A stretch of DNA of 20,494 nucleotides from Zoogloea sp035335645 (lineage in GTDB: Bacteria > Pseudomonadota > Gammaproteobacteria > Burkholderiales > Rhodocyclaceae). The notes beneath the pieces are model-generated. The model made no database searches and was not told the DNA's origin. It saw nothing but the letters and a program-made list of their open reading frames with translations. This document shows positions 8,446 through 14,458 of this stretch, piece by piece; within the stretch, counting starts at the first letter, position 1, and every line of letters starts with the position of its first letter. The stretch is taken from contig DAOQMM010000066.1 of the NCBI GenBank assembly GCA_035335645.1, positions 1 through 20,494 on the forward strand, read 5' to 3'. The position numbers were made by a program, and so were the translations under genes.

Positions 8446-8522
8446 CGGGGTGTAGCGCAGTCCGGTAGCGCGCTTGCTTTGGGAGCAAGATGTCGGGGGT
8501 TCGAATCCCTCCACCCCGACCA
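8446..8522 (+). tRNA. tRNA-Pro (anticodon TGG)
   Basis: The full cloverleaf is readable. Acceptor arms CGGGGTG and CACCCCG pair, the anticodon stem CTTGC/GCAAG encloses loop TTTGGGA (anticodon TGG), and the T-arm GGGGG-TTCGAAT-CCCTC is typical. The 3' CCA is encoded (8520-8522). It is the first gene of a three-tRNA operon. Confidence 0.96.
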
Positions 8523-8550
8523 AGGCTTTGCCCCCGTGACCCGCGGCGAT

Positions 8551-8624
8551 CTGCCCGTAGCTCAATTGGATAGAGCACCGGCCTTCTAAGCCGGGGGTTA
8601 CAGGTTCGATCCCTGTCGGGCAGG
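8551..8624 (+). tRNA. tRNA-Arg (anticodon TCT)
   Basis: Acceptor arms CTGCCCG (8551-8557) and CGGGCAG (8617-8623) pair, with discriminator G at 8624. The anticodon stem CCGGC/GCCGG encloses CTTCTAA, giving anticodon TCT for AGA codons. The T-arm is ACAGG-TTCGATC-CCTGT. Unlike its two neighbours the 3' CCA is not encoded (the next bases are CTT), so it must be added by the CCA-adding enzyme. Confidence 0.95.
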
Positions 8625-8674
8625 CTTCTACAATTTGGTTCCGGAATGTCGACGCGAGTCGGCAGTCCCTCAGT

Positions 8675-8751
8675 GGCGGCATTAGCTCAGTTGGTAGAGC
8701 ACTGGATTGTGATTCCAGGTGTCACCGGTTCGATCCCGGTATGTCGCCCCA
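8675..8751 (+). tRNA. tRNA-His (anticodon GTG)
   Basis: Acceptor arms GCGGCAT (8676-8682) and ATGTCGC (8741-8747) pair with one G-U. The histidine-specific extra G(-1) at 8675 faces discriminator C at 8748. The anticodon loop TTGTGAT gives GTG. CCA is encoded at 8749-8751. It is the last gene of the tRNA operon. Confidence 0.96.
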
Positions 8752-8760
8752 TGCAACATG

Positions 8761-8795
8761 GCAGAAAGCCCCGAGCAATCGGGGCTTTCTGCTTT
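8761..8795 (+). terminator. Intrinsic terminator of the tRNA operon
   Basis: A perfect 14-bp stem (GCAGAAAGCCCCGA against TCGGGGCTTTCTGC) with a GCAA tetraloop is followed by TTT. It starts ten bases after the tRNA-His CCA end and closes the operon. Confidence 0.92.
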
Positions 8796-9117
8796 CCGGG
8801 GTGTCCGCCATCGGCCCTGCGTGCCCGCGGCTGCCGGAGGCCGTCAGGGTGGACCGGGCGTCGAGGGTGGGCAGCGCCGTCCACACGCCTGTGGTCCTGC
8901 AGTTCGCCGTGATCTCCGCCGTCACGCGGACGGGTGTCGCGCCGGCACCCGGCGCGCGTCCCCTTGGCATGCGACGCATCCGGTTGTCCGCCCGGGTTCG
9001 CGGGCAAGGTCGGGCTGTGCCCGGGCGCTGCCGGACATCCGCACGAGAGAACTTCCCCCGATCGTCCCGCTCTATAAAATGGTGCGGCGCACAATCCGTG
9101 CGGCGACTCATTCGGAT
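8796..9117. other. Intergenic region before the phospholipase gene
   Basis: About 320 bases hold no gene I can support. Two GC-rich hairpins are visible: CCACA/TGTGG at 8881-8894, and CGCGCCGG/CCGGCGCG with a 3-nt loop at 8938-8956. TATAAA at 9073-9078 is a likely -10 for the next gene, with only a weak -35 (ACTTCC, 9051-9056). The frame of the phospholipase stays open upstream but lacks family features. Confidence 0.5.
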
Positions 9118-9126
9118 GGAGGGCCT

Positions 9127-10176
9127 ATGGCGTCCAGTGTTTGGTGGAAGAAGGCATTCCGGCGTCCGCCCCGGCTCAATCTTGCCTTGCAGGGGGGCGG
9201 GGCGCACGGCGCCTACACGTGGGGTGTGCTCGATGCCCTGCTGGAGGCGGGCATCGGTCTGGAAGGCATCAGCGGCACCAGCGCCGGCGCGATGAATGCG
9301 GTGGCGCTGGCCGACGGCTGGACGCGCCACGGCGCCGACGGCGCCCGCGAAAGTCTGGATGCGTTCTGGGAGGCGGTGGCGGACAGCCTGCCGCCGGAAC
9401 TGGAATGGCTGCACAGCCTCAATCCGGCAGACGATGGCGGTCTGCCCGGACCGATGCGGATGATGATGGGTCTGACCCAGTACTTCTCGCCGTATTCCCT
9501 GAATCCCCTGGAAGTGAATCCCCTGCGGGACGTGGTCCGCGCGCGCTTCGACTTCGAACGCATCCGCCGGGACTGTTCATTGAAGCTGTTCATCGCGGCG
9601 ACGCGGGTACGAACGGGCAAGGTGCGCCTGTTCACCACGGGCGAGCTCACGGAAGAGGCCGTGCTCGCGTCGGCCTGCCTGCCGACCCTGCACCATGCCG
9701 TGGAAATCGACGGCGAGGCGTACTGGGATGGGGGATTCACGGCGAATCCGGCGGTCTATCCGCTGGTGTACGACTGCGTGGCGCCGGACATCCTGCTGGT
9801 GTTGCTCAATCCGCTGCAGATTCCGGAAGCGCCCCGTTCGGCGGAGGACATCGCCGCCCGGACAGCCGAGCTGGGCTTTTCCACCACCTTTCTGCGCGAG
9901 ATGCGCATGATCGCCCACGCGCGTCGCTACGTCGCCGAGCACCAGAGCTGGCGGCCGCTGGGGGTGCTGGAGCAGCGCCTTGCCCGCCTGCGCTTTCACC
10001 TGATCGAGGCGAAGGAGCTGGCCGAAGCGGGGCAGGGGAGCAAGCTCAATGCGTCGCGCAGCTTCCTGCACAGTCTGCGTGATCTCGGGCGTGCCCGCGC
10101 CCGGCACTGGCTGCTGGGTCACCGGAAGGACGTGGGGATCCGGGAGAGTGTCGATCTGGCAAAACTTTTCTCTTGA
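9127..10176 (+). CDS. Patatin-like phospholipase (RssA-like family)
   Basis: The 349-residue protein belongs to the patatin lipid acyl hydrolase family, which uses a Ser-Asp dyad to cleave acyl chains from lipids. The glycine-rich oxyanion motif GGGAHG is at 23-28, the nucleophile elbow GTSAG at 50-54 (Ser52), and the catalytic Asp in DGGFTANP at 201. There is no signal peptide or beta-barrel domain, so a cytosolic or membrane-peripheral enzyme is likely. The ATG at 9127 is chosen because GGAGGG lies just upstream and the family homology begins a few residues in; the in-frame ATG at 9079 is unlikely because it lies within the probable -10. The gene appears monocistronic and is convergent with the next one. 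The substrate cannot be told from sequence. Confidence 0.9.
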   Translation: MASSVWWKKAFRRPPRLNLALQGGGAHGAYTWGVLDALLEAGIGLEGISGTSAGAMNAVALADGWTRHGADGARESLDAFWEAVADSLPPELEWLHSLNPADDGGLPGPMRMMMGLTQYFSPYSLNPLEVNPLRDVVRARFDFERIRRDCSLKLFIAATRVRTGKVRLFTTGELTEEAVLASACLPTLHHAVEIDGEAYWDGGFTANPAVYPLVYDCVAPDILLVLLNPLQIPEAPRSAEDIAARTAELGFSTTFLREMRMIAHARRYVAEHQSWRPLGVLEQRLARLRFHLIEAKELAEAGQGSKLNASRSFLHSLRDLGRARARHWLLGHRKDVGIRESVDLAKLFS

Positions 10177-10200
10177 AGCGTCCCCGCGGCGAGCGCTATG

Positions 10201-10239
10201 CCGTCCGCAGCGGACGGACCATGCCGCTCAGCGCGGCAT
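10201..10239. repeat. Two GC-rich hairpins between convergent genes
   Basis: CCGTCCGC-A-GCGGACGG (10201-10217) is followed by ATGCCGC/GCGGCAT with a 5-nt loop (10221-10239). They lie between the phospholipase stop (10176) and the converging gene end (10228). No T-run follows, so they could be weak or Rho-assisted bidirectional ends. Confidence 0.45.
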
Positions 10240-10632
10240 GCCCTCCCCGAGGCTGAAGAAGCCCCGCCCTCTTTCCAGCGCCCCGTGGCCGCCGATGACA
10301 ATCCGGTGGGTCAGCCAGCGTCCGTCCCGCAGGCGCCAGGCGCGCACCGATTCTGCGTAGTGGGCCCCAGCCGTGGTGGGGTGGCGCCCGCCCCGCCCGT
10401 CGAGGACGAAGCTGTGGGCGCAGTAACAGGCCTTGTCGTCCTCGTCGCGGCCGAGGATGCGGGCCGCGGCCAGCTCGTAATCCATGTAGTGATCGAAATA
10501 GAGGGGCGCCACCACGTGGGGCTGCCATTCGACGGGCAGGCCCTGCTGCCAGCGGATGGCGTGCTCGGGTCGGCGCACGTGGCCGGGGTGGGTGTCGAAG
10601 CAGGGGTGGGTGTGGAGACTTGCGCGGGACAT
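10228..10632 (-). CDS. Hypothetical protein, 134 residues
   Basis: I do not recognise the family. The protein is cytoplasmic-looking, without signal peptide or membrane segment, and unusually rich in His, Arg, Trp and Tyr: THPCFDTHPGHVRRPEHAIRW near the N-terminus, PLYFDHYMDYELAAARILGRD in the middle, then CYCAHSFVLDGRGGRHP and a C-terminal WRLRDGRWLTHRIVIGGHG. The alternation of aromatic strands and His clusters suggests a small alpha+beta domain, possibly of the NTF2-like or SnoaL kind, but this is only an impression. Composition and frame use look coding, and the ATG at 10632 is the only good start, with a weak ribosome-binding site. It is divergent from the TonB receptor gene across a region with three ModE-like sites, so it may be controlled by molybdate. 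Confidence 0.65.
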   Translation of the reverse strand: MSRASLHTHPCFDTHPGHVRRPEHAIRWQQGLPVEWQPHVVAPLYFDHYMDYELAAARILGRDEDDKACYCAHSFVLDGRGGRHPTTAGAHYAESVRAWRLRDGRWLTHRIVIGGHGALERGRGFFSLGEGMPR

Positions 10633-10762
10633 GGTCAGGTCGCTTTCTGCGTTGAACTCGGGTGGGGGTGCGACGGTGGCCGGAAACCCGTGTGCGTCAT
10701 CCCGCGAGCGTGCTCCGGCTGTGCCGGGTCATGAGCAATTTGAATGCCCGGATTCGGCGTCG

Positions 10763-10780
10763 TGGAACGTTTCCGTTCCA
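10763..10780. promoter_or_regulatory. Perfect 18-nt dyad (possible operator)
   Basis: TGGAACG-TTTC-CGTTCCA is a perfect inverted repeat ending 5 nt before ModE-like box 1. Its length and 4-nt centre suit a dimeric regulator. The regulator is not identifiable. Confidence 0.4.
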
Positions 10781-10785
10781 ATGAT

Positions 10786-10808
10786 GGATATGTCGCGGAA
10801 TATATAGC
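10786..10808. promoter_or_regulatory. ModE-like operator, box 1
   Basis: Half-sites GGATATGT and TATATAGC are separated by 7 nt. The left half matches 6 of 8 with box 2 and the right half 7 of 8 with box 3. It lies 154 nt upstream of the divergent small gene and about 290 nt upstream of the TonB receptor start, so it may serve either. Confidence 0.6.
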
Positions 10809-10875
10809 GTTAGGCCTGAGCAGCCCGCCTGCCGGACTGGCACGGAGCAGCGACCCCGTTGGCGGTGAAAAGTGG

Positions 10876-10902
10876 CGGATTCATCCGGGCCGTCTGAATC
10901 CG
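10876..10902. repeat. Inverted repeat between ModE boxes 1 and 2
   Basis: CGGATTCA (10876-10883) and TGAATCCG (10895-10902) form an 8-bp dyad with an 11-nt centre. The role is unknown. Confidence 0.35.
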
Positions 10903-10940
10903 GCGCGCGCCGTCGTAAATCCCTCATCACTGTCGCTTTG

Positions 10941-10968
10941 TTGACGACGTTATGTAGCAATGTATACA
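10941..10968 (+). promoter_or_regulatory. Likely promoter of the TonB receptor operon
   Basis: TTGACG (10941-10946) and TATACA (10963-10968) are 16 nt apart. ModE-like box 2 covers the spacer and -10, as in repression of the E. coli modABC promoter by ModE. Transcription would start near 10975, leaving a leader of about 125 nt that contains box 3. Confidence 0.65.
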
Positions 10969-10970
10969 TC
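10948..10970. promoter_or_regulatory. ModE-like operator, box 2
   Basis: Half-sites CGTTATGT and TATACATC are separated by 7 nt. It overlaps the -10 of the proposed TonB operon promoter, which predicts repression when ModE is loaded with molybdate. Confidence 0.75.
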
Positions 10971-11042
10971 CATTGCTGTGAAAGGCGCTTTTCTCTGCAG
11001 ATGGCAGATGGCACGGTGATTGCACGACGATAGCCAGGCGCG

Positions 11043-11058
11043 GTTACGTAACGCGTTA
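11043..11058. repeat. Overlapping palindromes next to ModE box 3
   Basis: GTTACGTAAC (11043-11052) overlaps TAACGCGTTA (11049-11058), and the second runs into ModE box 3. The TAACG/CGTTA repeats resemble extra copies of the outer ModE half-site. Confidence 0.35.
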
Positions 11059-11076
11059 TATCCATGTGTATATAGG
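11054..11076. promoter_or_regulatory. ModE-like operator, box 3
   Basis: Half-sites CGTTATAT and TATATAGG are separated by 7 nt, the best copy in the window. It has the same 8-7-8 layout as the E. coli modA operator as I remember it (CGTTATAT-N7-TACATAAC). It ends 23 nt before the TonB receptor start codon and could act as a promoter operator or as a roadblock in the leader. Confidence 0.82.
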
Positions 11077-11099
11077 TTGTCGTGCAACTCGGGGGCATC

Positions 11100-13139
11100 A
11101 TGAAAGGAAAGCATTGGCAGGGCTGGATGGGCATCTGTCTGGCGACGGCGGGAACGGCCGTGGCGGCGGACGGCGTCTTCCAGTTGGGGACGGTCGAGGT
11201 CGTCGGTAGCCGGCTCGAATCGGCGCCGCCGGGAGAGACCGCGGTGAGTCAGGCGCGCCTGACCCGCTTCAACCGGGACACCCTGGGCGAGGCCGTGACC
11301 CTGGTGCCCGGTGCCAGCCTGTCCCGCAACAGCCGCAACGAGGACATCATCTCCGTGCGCGGCTTTGACGTGCGTCAGGTGCCCCTCTTCATCGACGGCA
11401 TTCCCGCCTACGTGCCCTACGACGGGTACGTGGATTTCGGCCGCTTCAGCACCGCCGACGTGGCCGAGCTGCGCGTGGCCAAGGGCGCGGCGTCCCTGCT
11501 GTACGGCCCTAACACCCTGGGCGGTGCCATCAACCTGGTGACGCGCAAGCCCGTGTCGGCCCTGGAAGGGGACGTGCGCGCCGGGCTCGGCGCCGGCAAC
11601 CTGAACACGCTGTCGGCGAACGTGGGCAGCCACCAGGGGACCTGGTATGTGCAGGCCGGCGCGTCCTACCTGGATCGGGATTGGTTTCCCCTGTCGGCGG
11701 ATTTTGCGCCGGGTTCGATCCCCACCAGCGCCGCGAATCCCACCCGCAACGTCCTCGAGAACGGCGGGCCGCGGGAAAATGCCTACCAGACCGACAGCCG
11801 CCTGTCCCTCAAGCTGGGCCTGACCCCCAACGCCAGCGACGAGTACGCCGTCGGCTACGTCAGCCAGCACGGCCGCAAAGGCAATCCGCCCTACGCGGGC
11901 AGCGCGCCGGGCCAGGTCCTGACCCTCGCCGGCGGCGCCAACAGCCGCTTCTGGCAGTGGCCCTACTGGGATCTGGAGAGCACCTATTTCATCGCCAACG
12001 TGGCCCTGGGCAGCCAATACGCGTTGAAGACGCGGCTCTACCAGGACAACTACACCAACAAGATCCTGGCCTTCACCAACGGCAGCTACACGACGCAGCT
12101 GTCCAACACCACCAACTTCCCGAGCTGGTACGACGATTCCACCACCGGGCTGTCGCTGGAACTGGACAGCTTCGCCTTCACCAACCACGAGCTGTCGGTG
12201 GCCTACCACCTCAAGCAGGACAAGCACGTGGACAATGGGCTGGCCCTCAGCAAGCACTACCGGGACGTGACCACGTCCTACGTGGTGGAGGACGCGATCC
12301 GCCTGGACGACGCATGGCGCCTGCGCCTGGGCGCCAGCCACGACCGGCGCGACGCAAAGGAGGTGTATTACTGGCCCACCGGCGCCACGTCCGGCAGCAA
12401 CTGGCTGGCGGAGCTCGTCCGCAGCCTTGGCCCCACGGCCGAGGCCTACGCCAGCGTGGCCCGCAAGACGCGCTTTCCCACCATCAAGGACCGCTACTCT
12501 GCCTCCCTCGGCTCGGGCCTGCCCAATGCCGACCTCAAGCCGGAGCATGCCCTGCATCTGGAAAGCGGCGTGCGTGGCCGTCCGTGGTCCGGCGCACGGG
12601 GCAGCGCCGCCGTCTTCGTCAGTCACATCGAAGACCTGATGCAGCGGGTGAACATCCTGCCGGTGACCACCTGCAGCGCCACCGCCACCGCCTGCACCCA
12701 GCTCCAGAACATCGCCGACGCCCGGCATGCCGGCGTCGAGCTGGCCCTCGACCAGGATCTCGGACCAGCCTGGCAGGTGGGCGGCCAATACACTTACCTG
12801 GACCGCCAGAACCGCAGCAATCCCGCCGTGCCCCTCACCGACACGCCGCGCAACAAGCTCTTCGCCTACGCCACCTGGAAGCCTGTCGCCCGCTGGGAAG
12901 TCCAGGCCTCGGCCGACGCGGAGAACGGGCGCAGGGTCGCCTACGGCAGCGGCAACGCGGCCACTTACACACGTCTGTCCGGCTACGCCCTGGCCAACCT
13001 CAAGGCCGTCTTCAGGCCGGTGCCGGCGGTCGCCCTGGAGGCGGGTGCCAGCAACCTGTTCGACGCCAACTACGCCCTGGCGGACGGCTATCCCATGCCG
13101 GGCCGCCTGTGGTTTGCCAACGCGCGTTACACCTTCTGA
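11100..13139 (+). CDS. TonB-dependent outer-membrane receptor, putatively for molybdate, tungstate or a metal chelate
   Basis: The 679-residue protein is an outer-membrane active transporter energised by TonB-ExbBD. It has a signal peptide (1-23, ending AVAAD), a TonB-box-like segment GTVEVVGSR (~30-38), a plug domain (~45-155: EDIISVRGFDVRQVPLFIDG and GAASLLYGPNTLGGAINLVTRK) and a 22-strand-type barrel ending in the aromatic signature NARYTF needed for insertion. The ATG at 11100 puts the signal peptide at the N-terminus. It is first in a compact operon with a solute-binding protein (start 13154) and a di-heme cytochrome c. The substrate is not readable from the protein. Two or three ModE-like operators upstream, and modG-modE-modABC downstream, suggest molybdenum or tungsten; an iron siderophore receptor is the alternative. 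Confidence 0.9.
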   Translation: MKGKHWQGWMGICLATAGTAVAADGVFQLGTVEVVGSRLESAPPGETAVSQARLTRFNRDTLGEAVTLVPGASLSRNSRNEDIISVRGFDVRQVPLFIDGIPAYVPYDGYVDFGRFSTADVAELRVAKGAASLLYGPNTLGGAINLVTRKPVSALEGDVRAGLGAGNLNTLSANVGSHQGTWYVQAGASYLDRDWFPLSADFAPGSIPTSAANPTRNVLENGGPRENAYQTDSRLSLKLGLTPNASDEYAVGYVSQHGRKGNPPYAGSAPGQVLTLAGGANSRFWQWPYWDLESTYFIANVALGSQYALKTRLYQDNYTNKILAFTNGSYTTQLSNTTNFPSWYDDSTTGLSLELDSFAFTNHELSVAYHLKQDKHVDNGLALSKHYRDVTTSYVVEDAIRLDDAWRLRLGASHDRRDAKEVYYWPTGATSGSNWLAELVRSLGPTAEAYASVARKTRFPTIKDRYSASLGSGLPNADLKPEHALHLESGVRGRPWSGARGSAAVFVSHIEDLMQRVNILPVTTCSATATACTQLQNIADARHAGVELALDQDLGPAWQVGGQYTYLDRQNRSNPAVPLTDTPRNKLFAYATWKPVARWEVQASADAENGRRVAYGSGNAATYTRLSGYALANLKAVFRPVPAVALEAGASNLFDANYALADGYPMPGRLWFANARYTF

Positions 13140-13153
13140 TGCCGGAGATCGCC

Positions 13154-14458
13154 ATGGAACTGCTCCGTTCGCCCGCGCGCCGGGCCTTTCTGCGCGGTGC
13201 CGGCGCCCTCGCCGCGGCGGCGGGCGCCGGGCCCCTGCAGGCCGCCCCGCGGCGTGATGTGGTGGTGCTCACCGCCTACCCGGACGCGGTGGTGTCGCGC
13301 TTCGAGGCCACCTTCGAGAAAGCCCATCCCGAGTACCGCCTGCGTGTCGTCTGGCGCATGCCCCACGACGCGCTGCCCTATCTCCGCCAGGCGGGGCAGG
13401 GCGGGGTGGATGTGTACTGGAGCGCCTCGCCGCGCACCTACGCCCAACTCAAGGCGGAAGGCGCCTTCCAGCGCGCCGGCATCGACCGCAGCGGCCTGCC
13501 GGGGCAGATCGGTGGTACGCAGATCGACGATCCCGACGGCTTCTACCTGGCAAGCGAAGTCGCGGGCTACGGCTTCGCCTGCAATCCGGCCGCCTTGCGG
13601 GCGCGGGGTCTGGGCGTGCCCCAGGACTGGACCGACCTGGCCGATCCGGCCTACGCCGGCCAGCTGGTGATGCCCGACCCCGTGGAGGTGGGCTTTGCGC
13701 CGGTGATGGTGGACATCCCCCTGCAGGCCTACGGCTGGGATACGGGCTGGGCCCTGTGGAGCGCCATTGCGGCCAACAGCCGCTTCGCCGGGCGCGGCGG
13801 CAGCTTTGTTGCCGACGAGGTGGGCAGTGGACGGCGCGCCGTCGGCCTGTCCATCGACTTCTTCGTGGCTGAAGCCATCGCCGGCGGCGCGCCGCTGAGC
13901 TTTGCCTATCCCCGCCAGGGCGGCGTCAATCCGGCCCACATCGCGATCACCGCCGGCAGCCCGAATCCGGCCGGCGCCCGGGCCTTCATGGCCTTCGTGC
14001 TGTCGGAGGGCGGGCAGCGCCTCCTCACCCACCCGGACATCCGCAAGCTGCCCGTGCGGCCCTCGGTCTATCGCGGCCTGCCGCCGACGTATCACAACCC
14101 CTTTGCCGCAGGAGCCGAAGGTGGCTATCGCTACGACAACGCGCGAGGTCGCGGACGGGCGCCGGTGGTGGCTGCGGCCTTCGGGCAGGCCCTGGTGCGC
14201 CCACACGCGCGTTTGGCGGTGCTGTGGGCCCGCCTGCGGCGCGCCGAGGCGCCCGTGTGGAACCGGGTCTGGCCCCTGCTGACGGCGCCGCCGTTGAGCG
14301 AGGCGCAGGCGGATGACGAAGAGCTTCAGATGGCCTTTTTCACCCGACGCGACGATGCAGCGGCCGAAGCCCGCGCCGCTGCCACCGAGCAGGCCTGGGC
14401 CGACCAGGTGGATGCCCGTCTTGCCCAGGCCGAGCAGGCGGCGGGGCTGCCGGCATGA
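13154..14458 (+). CDS. Tat-exported extracellular solute-binding protein (Fe3+-type SBP family)
   Basis: The 434-residue protein has an N-terminal twin-arginine signal (ARRAFLRG followed by an Ala-rich core, cleavage near LQAAP at ~30). A periplasmic-binding-protein fold of the type used for ferric ions and other oxyanions or metals follows (~34-310): VVVLTAYPDAVVSRFEATFEKAHP, GGVDVYWSASPRTYAQLKAEG, PQDWTDLADPAYAGQLVMPDP and VNPAHIAITAGSPNPAGARAF. Residues ~320-434 form an extra helical, Arg/Ala-rich tail not usual in this family. The ATG at 13154 has GGAG six bases upstream; an in-frame ATG at 13139 overlaps the TonB stop and is the alternative. The stop overlaps the next start (ATGA). No cognate permease or ATPase is encoded in this operon, so it may hand its ligand to another transporter or act as a sensor or scavenger. 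Confidence 0.82.
   Translation: MELLRSPARRAFLRGAGALAAAAGAGPLQAAPRRDVVVLTAYPDAVVSRFEATFEKAHPEYRLRVVWRMPHDALPYLRQAGQGGVDVYWSASPRTYAQLKAEGAFQRAGIDRSGLPGQIGGTQIDDPDGFYLASEVAGYGFACNPAALRARGLGVPQDWTDLADPAYAGQLVMPDPVEVGFAPVMVDIPLQAYGWDTGWALWSAIAANSRFAGRGGSFVADEVGSGRRAVGLSIDFFVAEAIAGGAPLSFAYPRQGGVNPAHIAITAGSPNPAGARAFMAFVLSEGGQRLLTHPDIRKLPVRPSVYRGLPPTYHNPFAAGAEGGYRYDNARGRGRAPVVAAAFGQALVRPHARLAVLWARLRRAEAPVWNRVWPLLTAPPLSEAQADDEELQMAFFTRRDDAAAEARAAATEQAWADQVDARLAQAEQAAGLPA

Noticed and set aside
8719..9126. An upstream extension of the phospholipase frame starting inside tRNA-His
   Set aside because: It overlaps a tRNA and the terminator and has no protein features; the ATG at 9127 has a good ribosome-binding site.
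10975..11053. A molybdenum-cofactor or other riboswitch in the TonB operon leader
   Set aside because: I could not match the leader to the conserved stems of the Moco RNA motif; operators explain the region better.
10697..11134. A 145-codon minus-strand frame in the TonB control region
   Set aside because: It covers the promoter and operators, has no family features, and its codon use is unlike the neighbours.
10950..12788. A 612-codon minus-strand frame opposite the TonB receptor
   Set aside because: Composition is that of an antisense shadow and it runs through the control region with ModE boxes.
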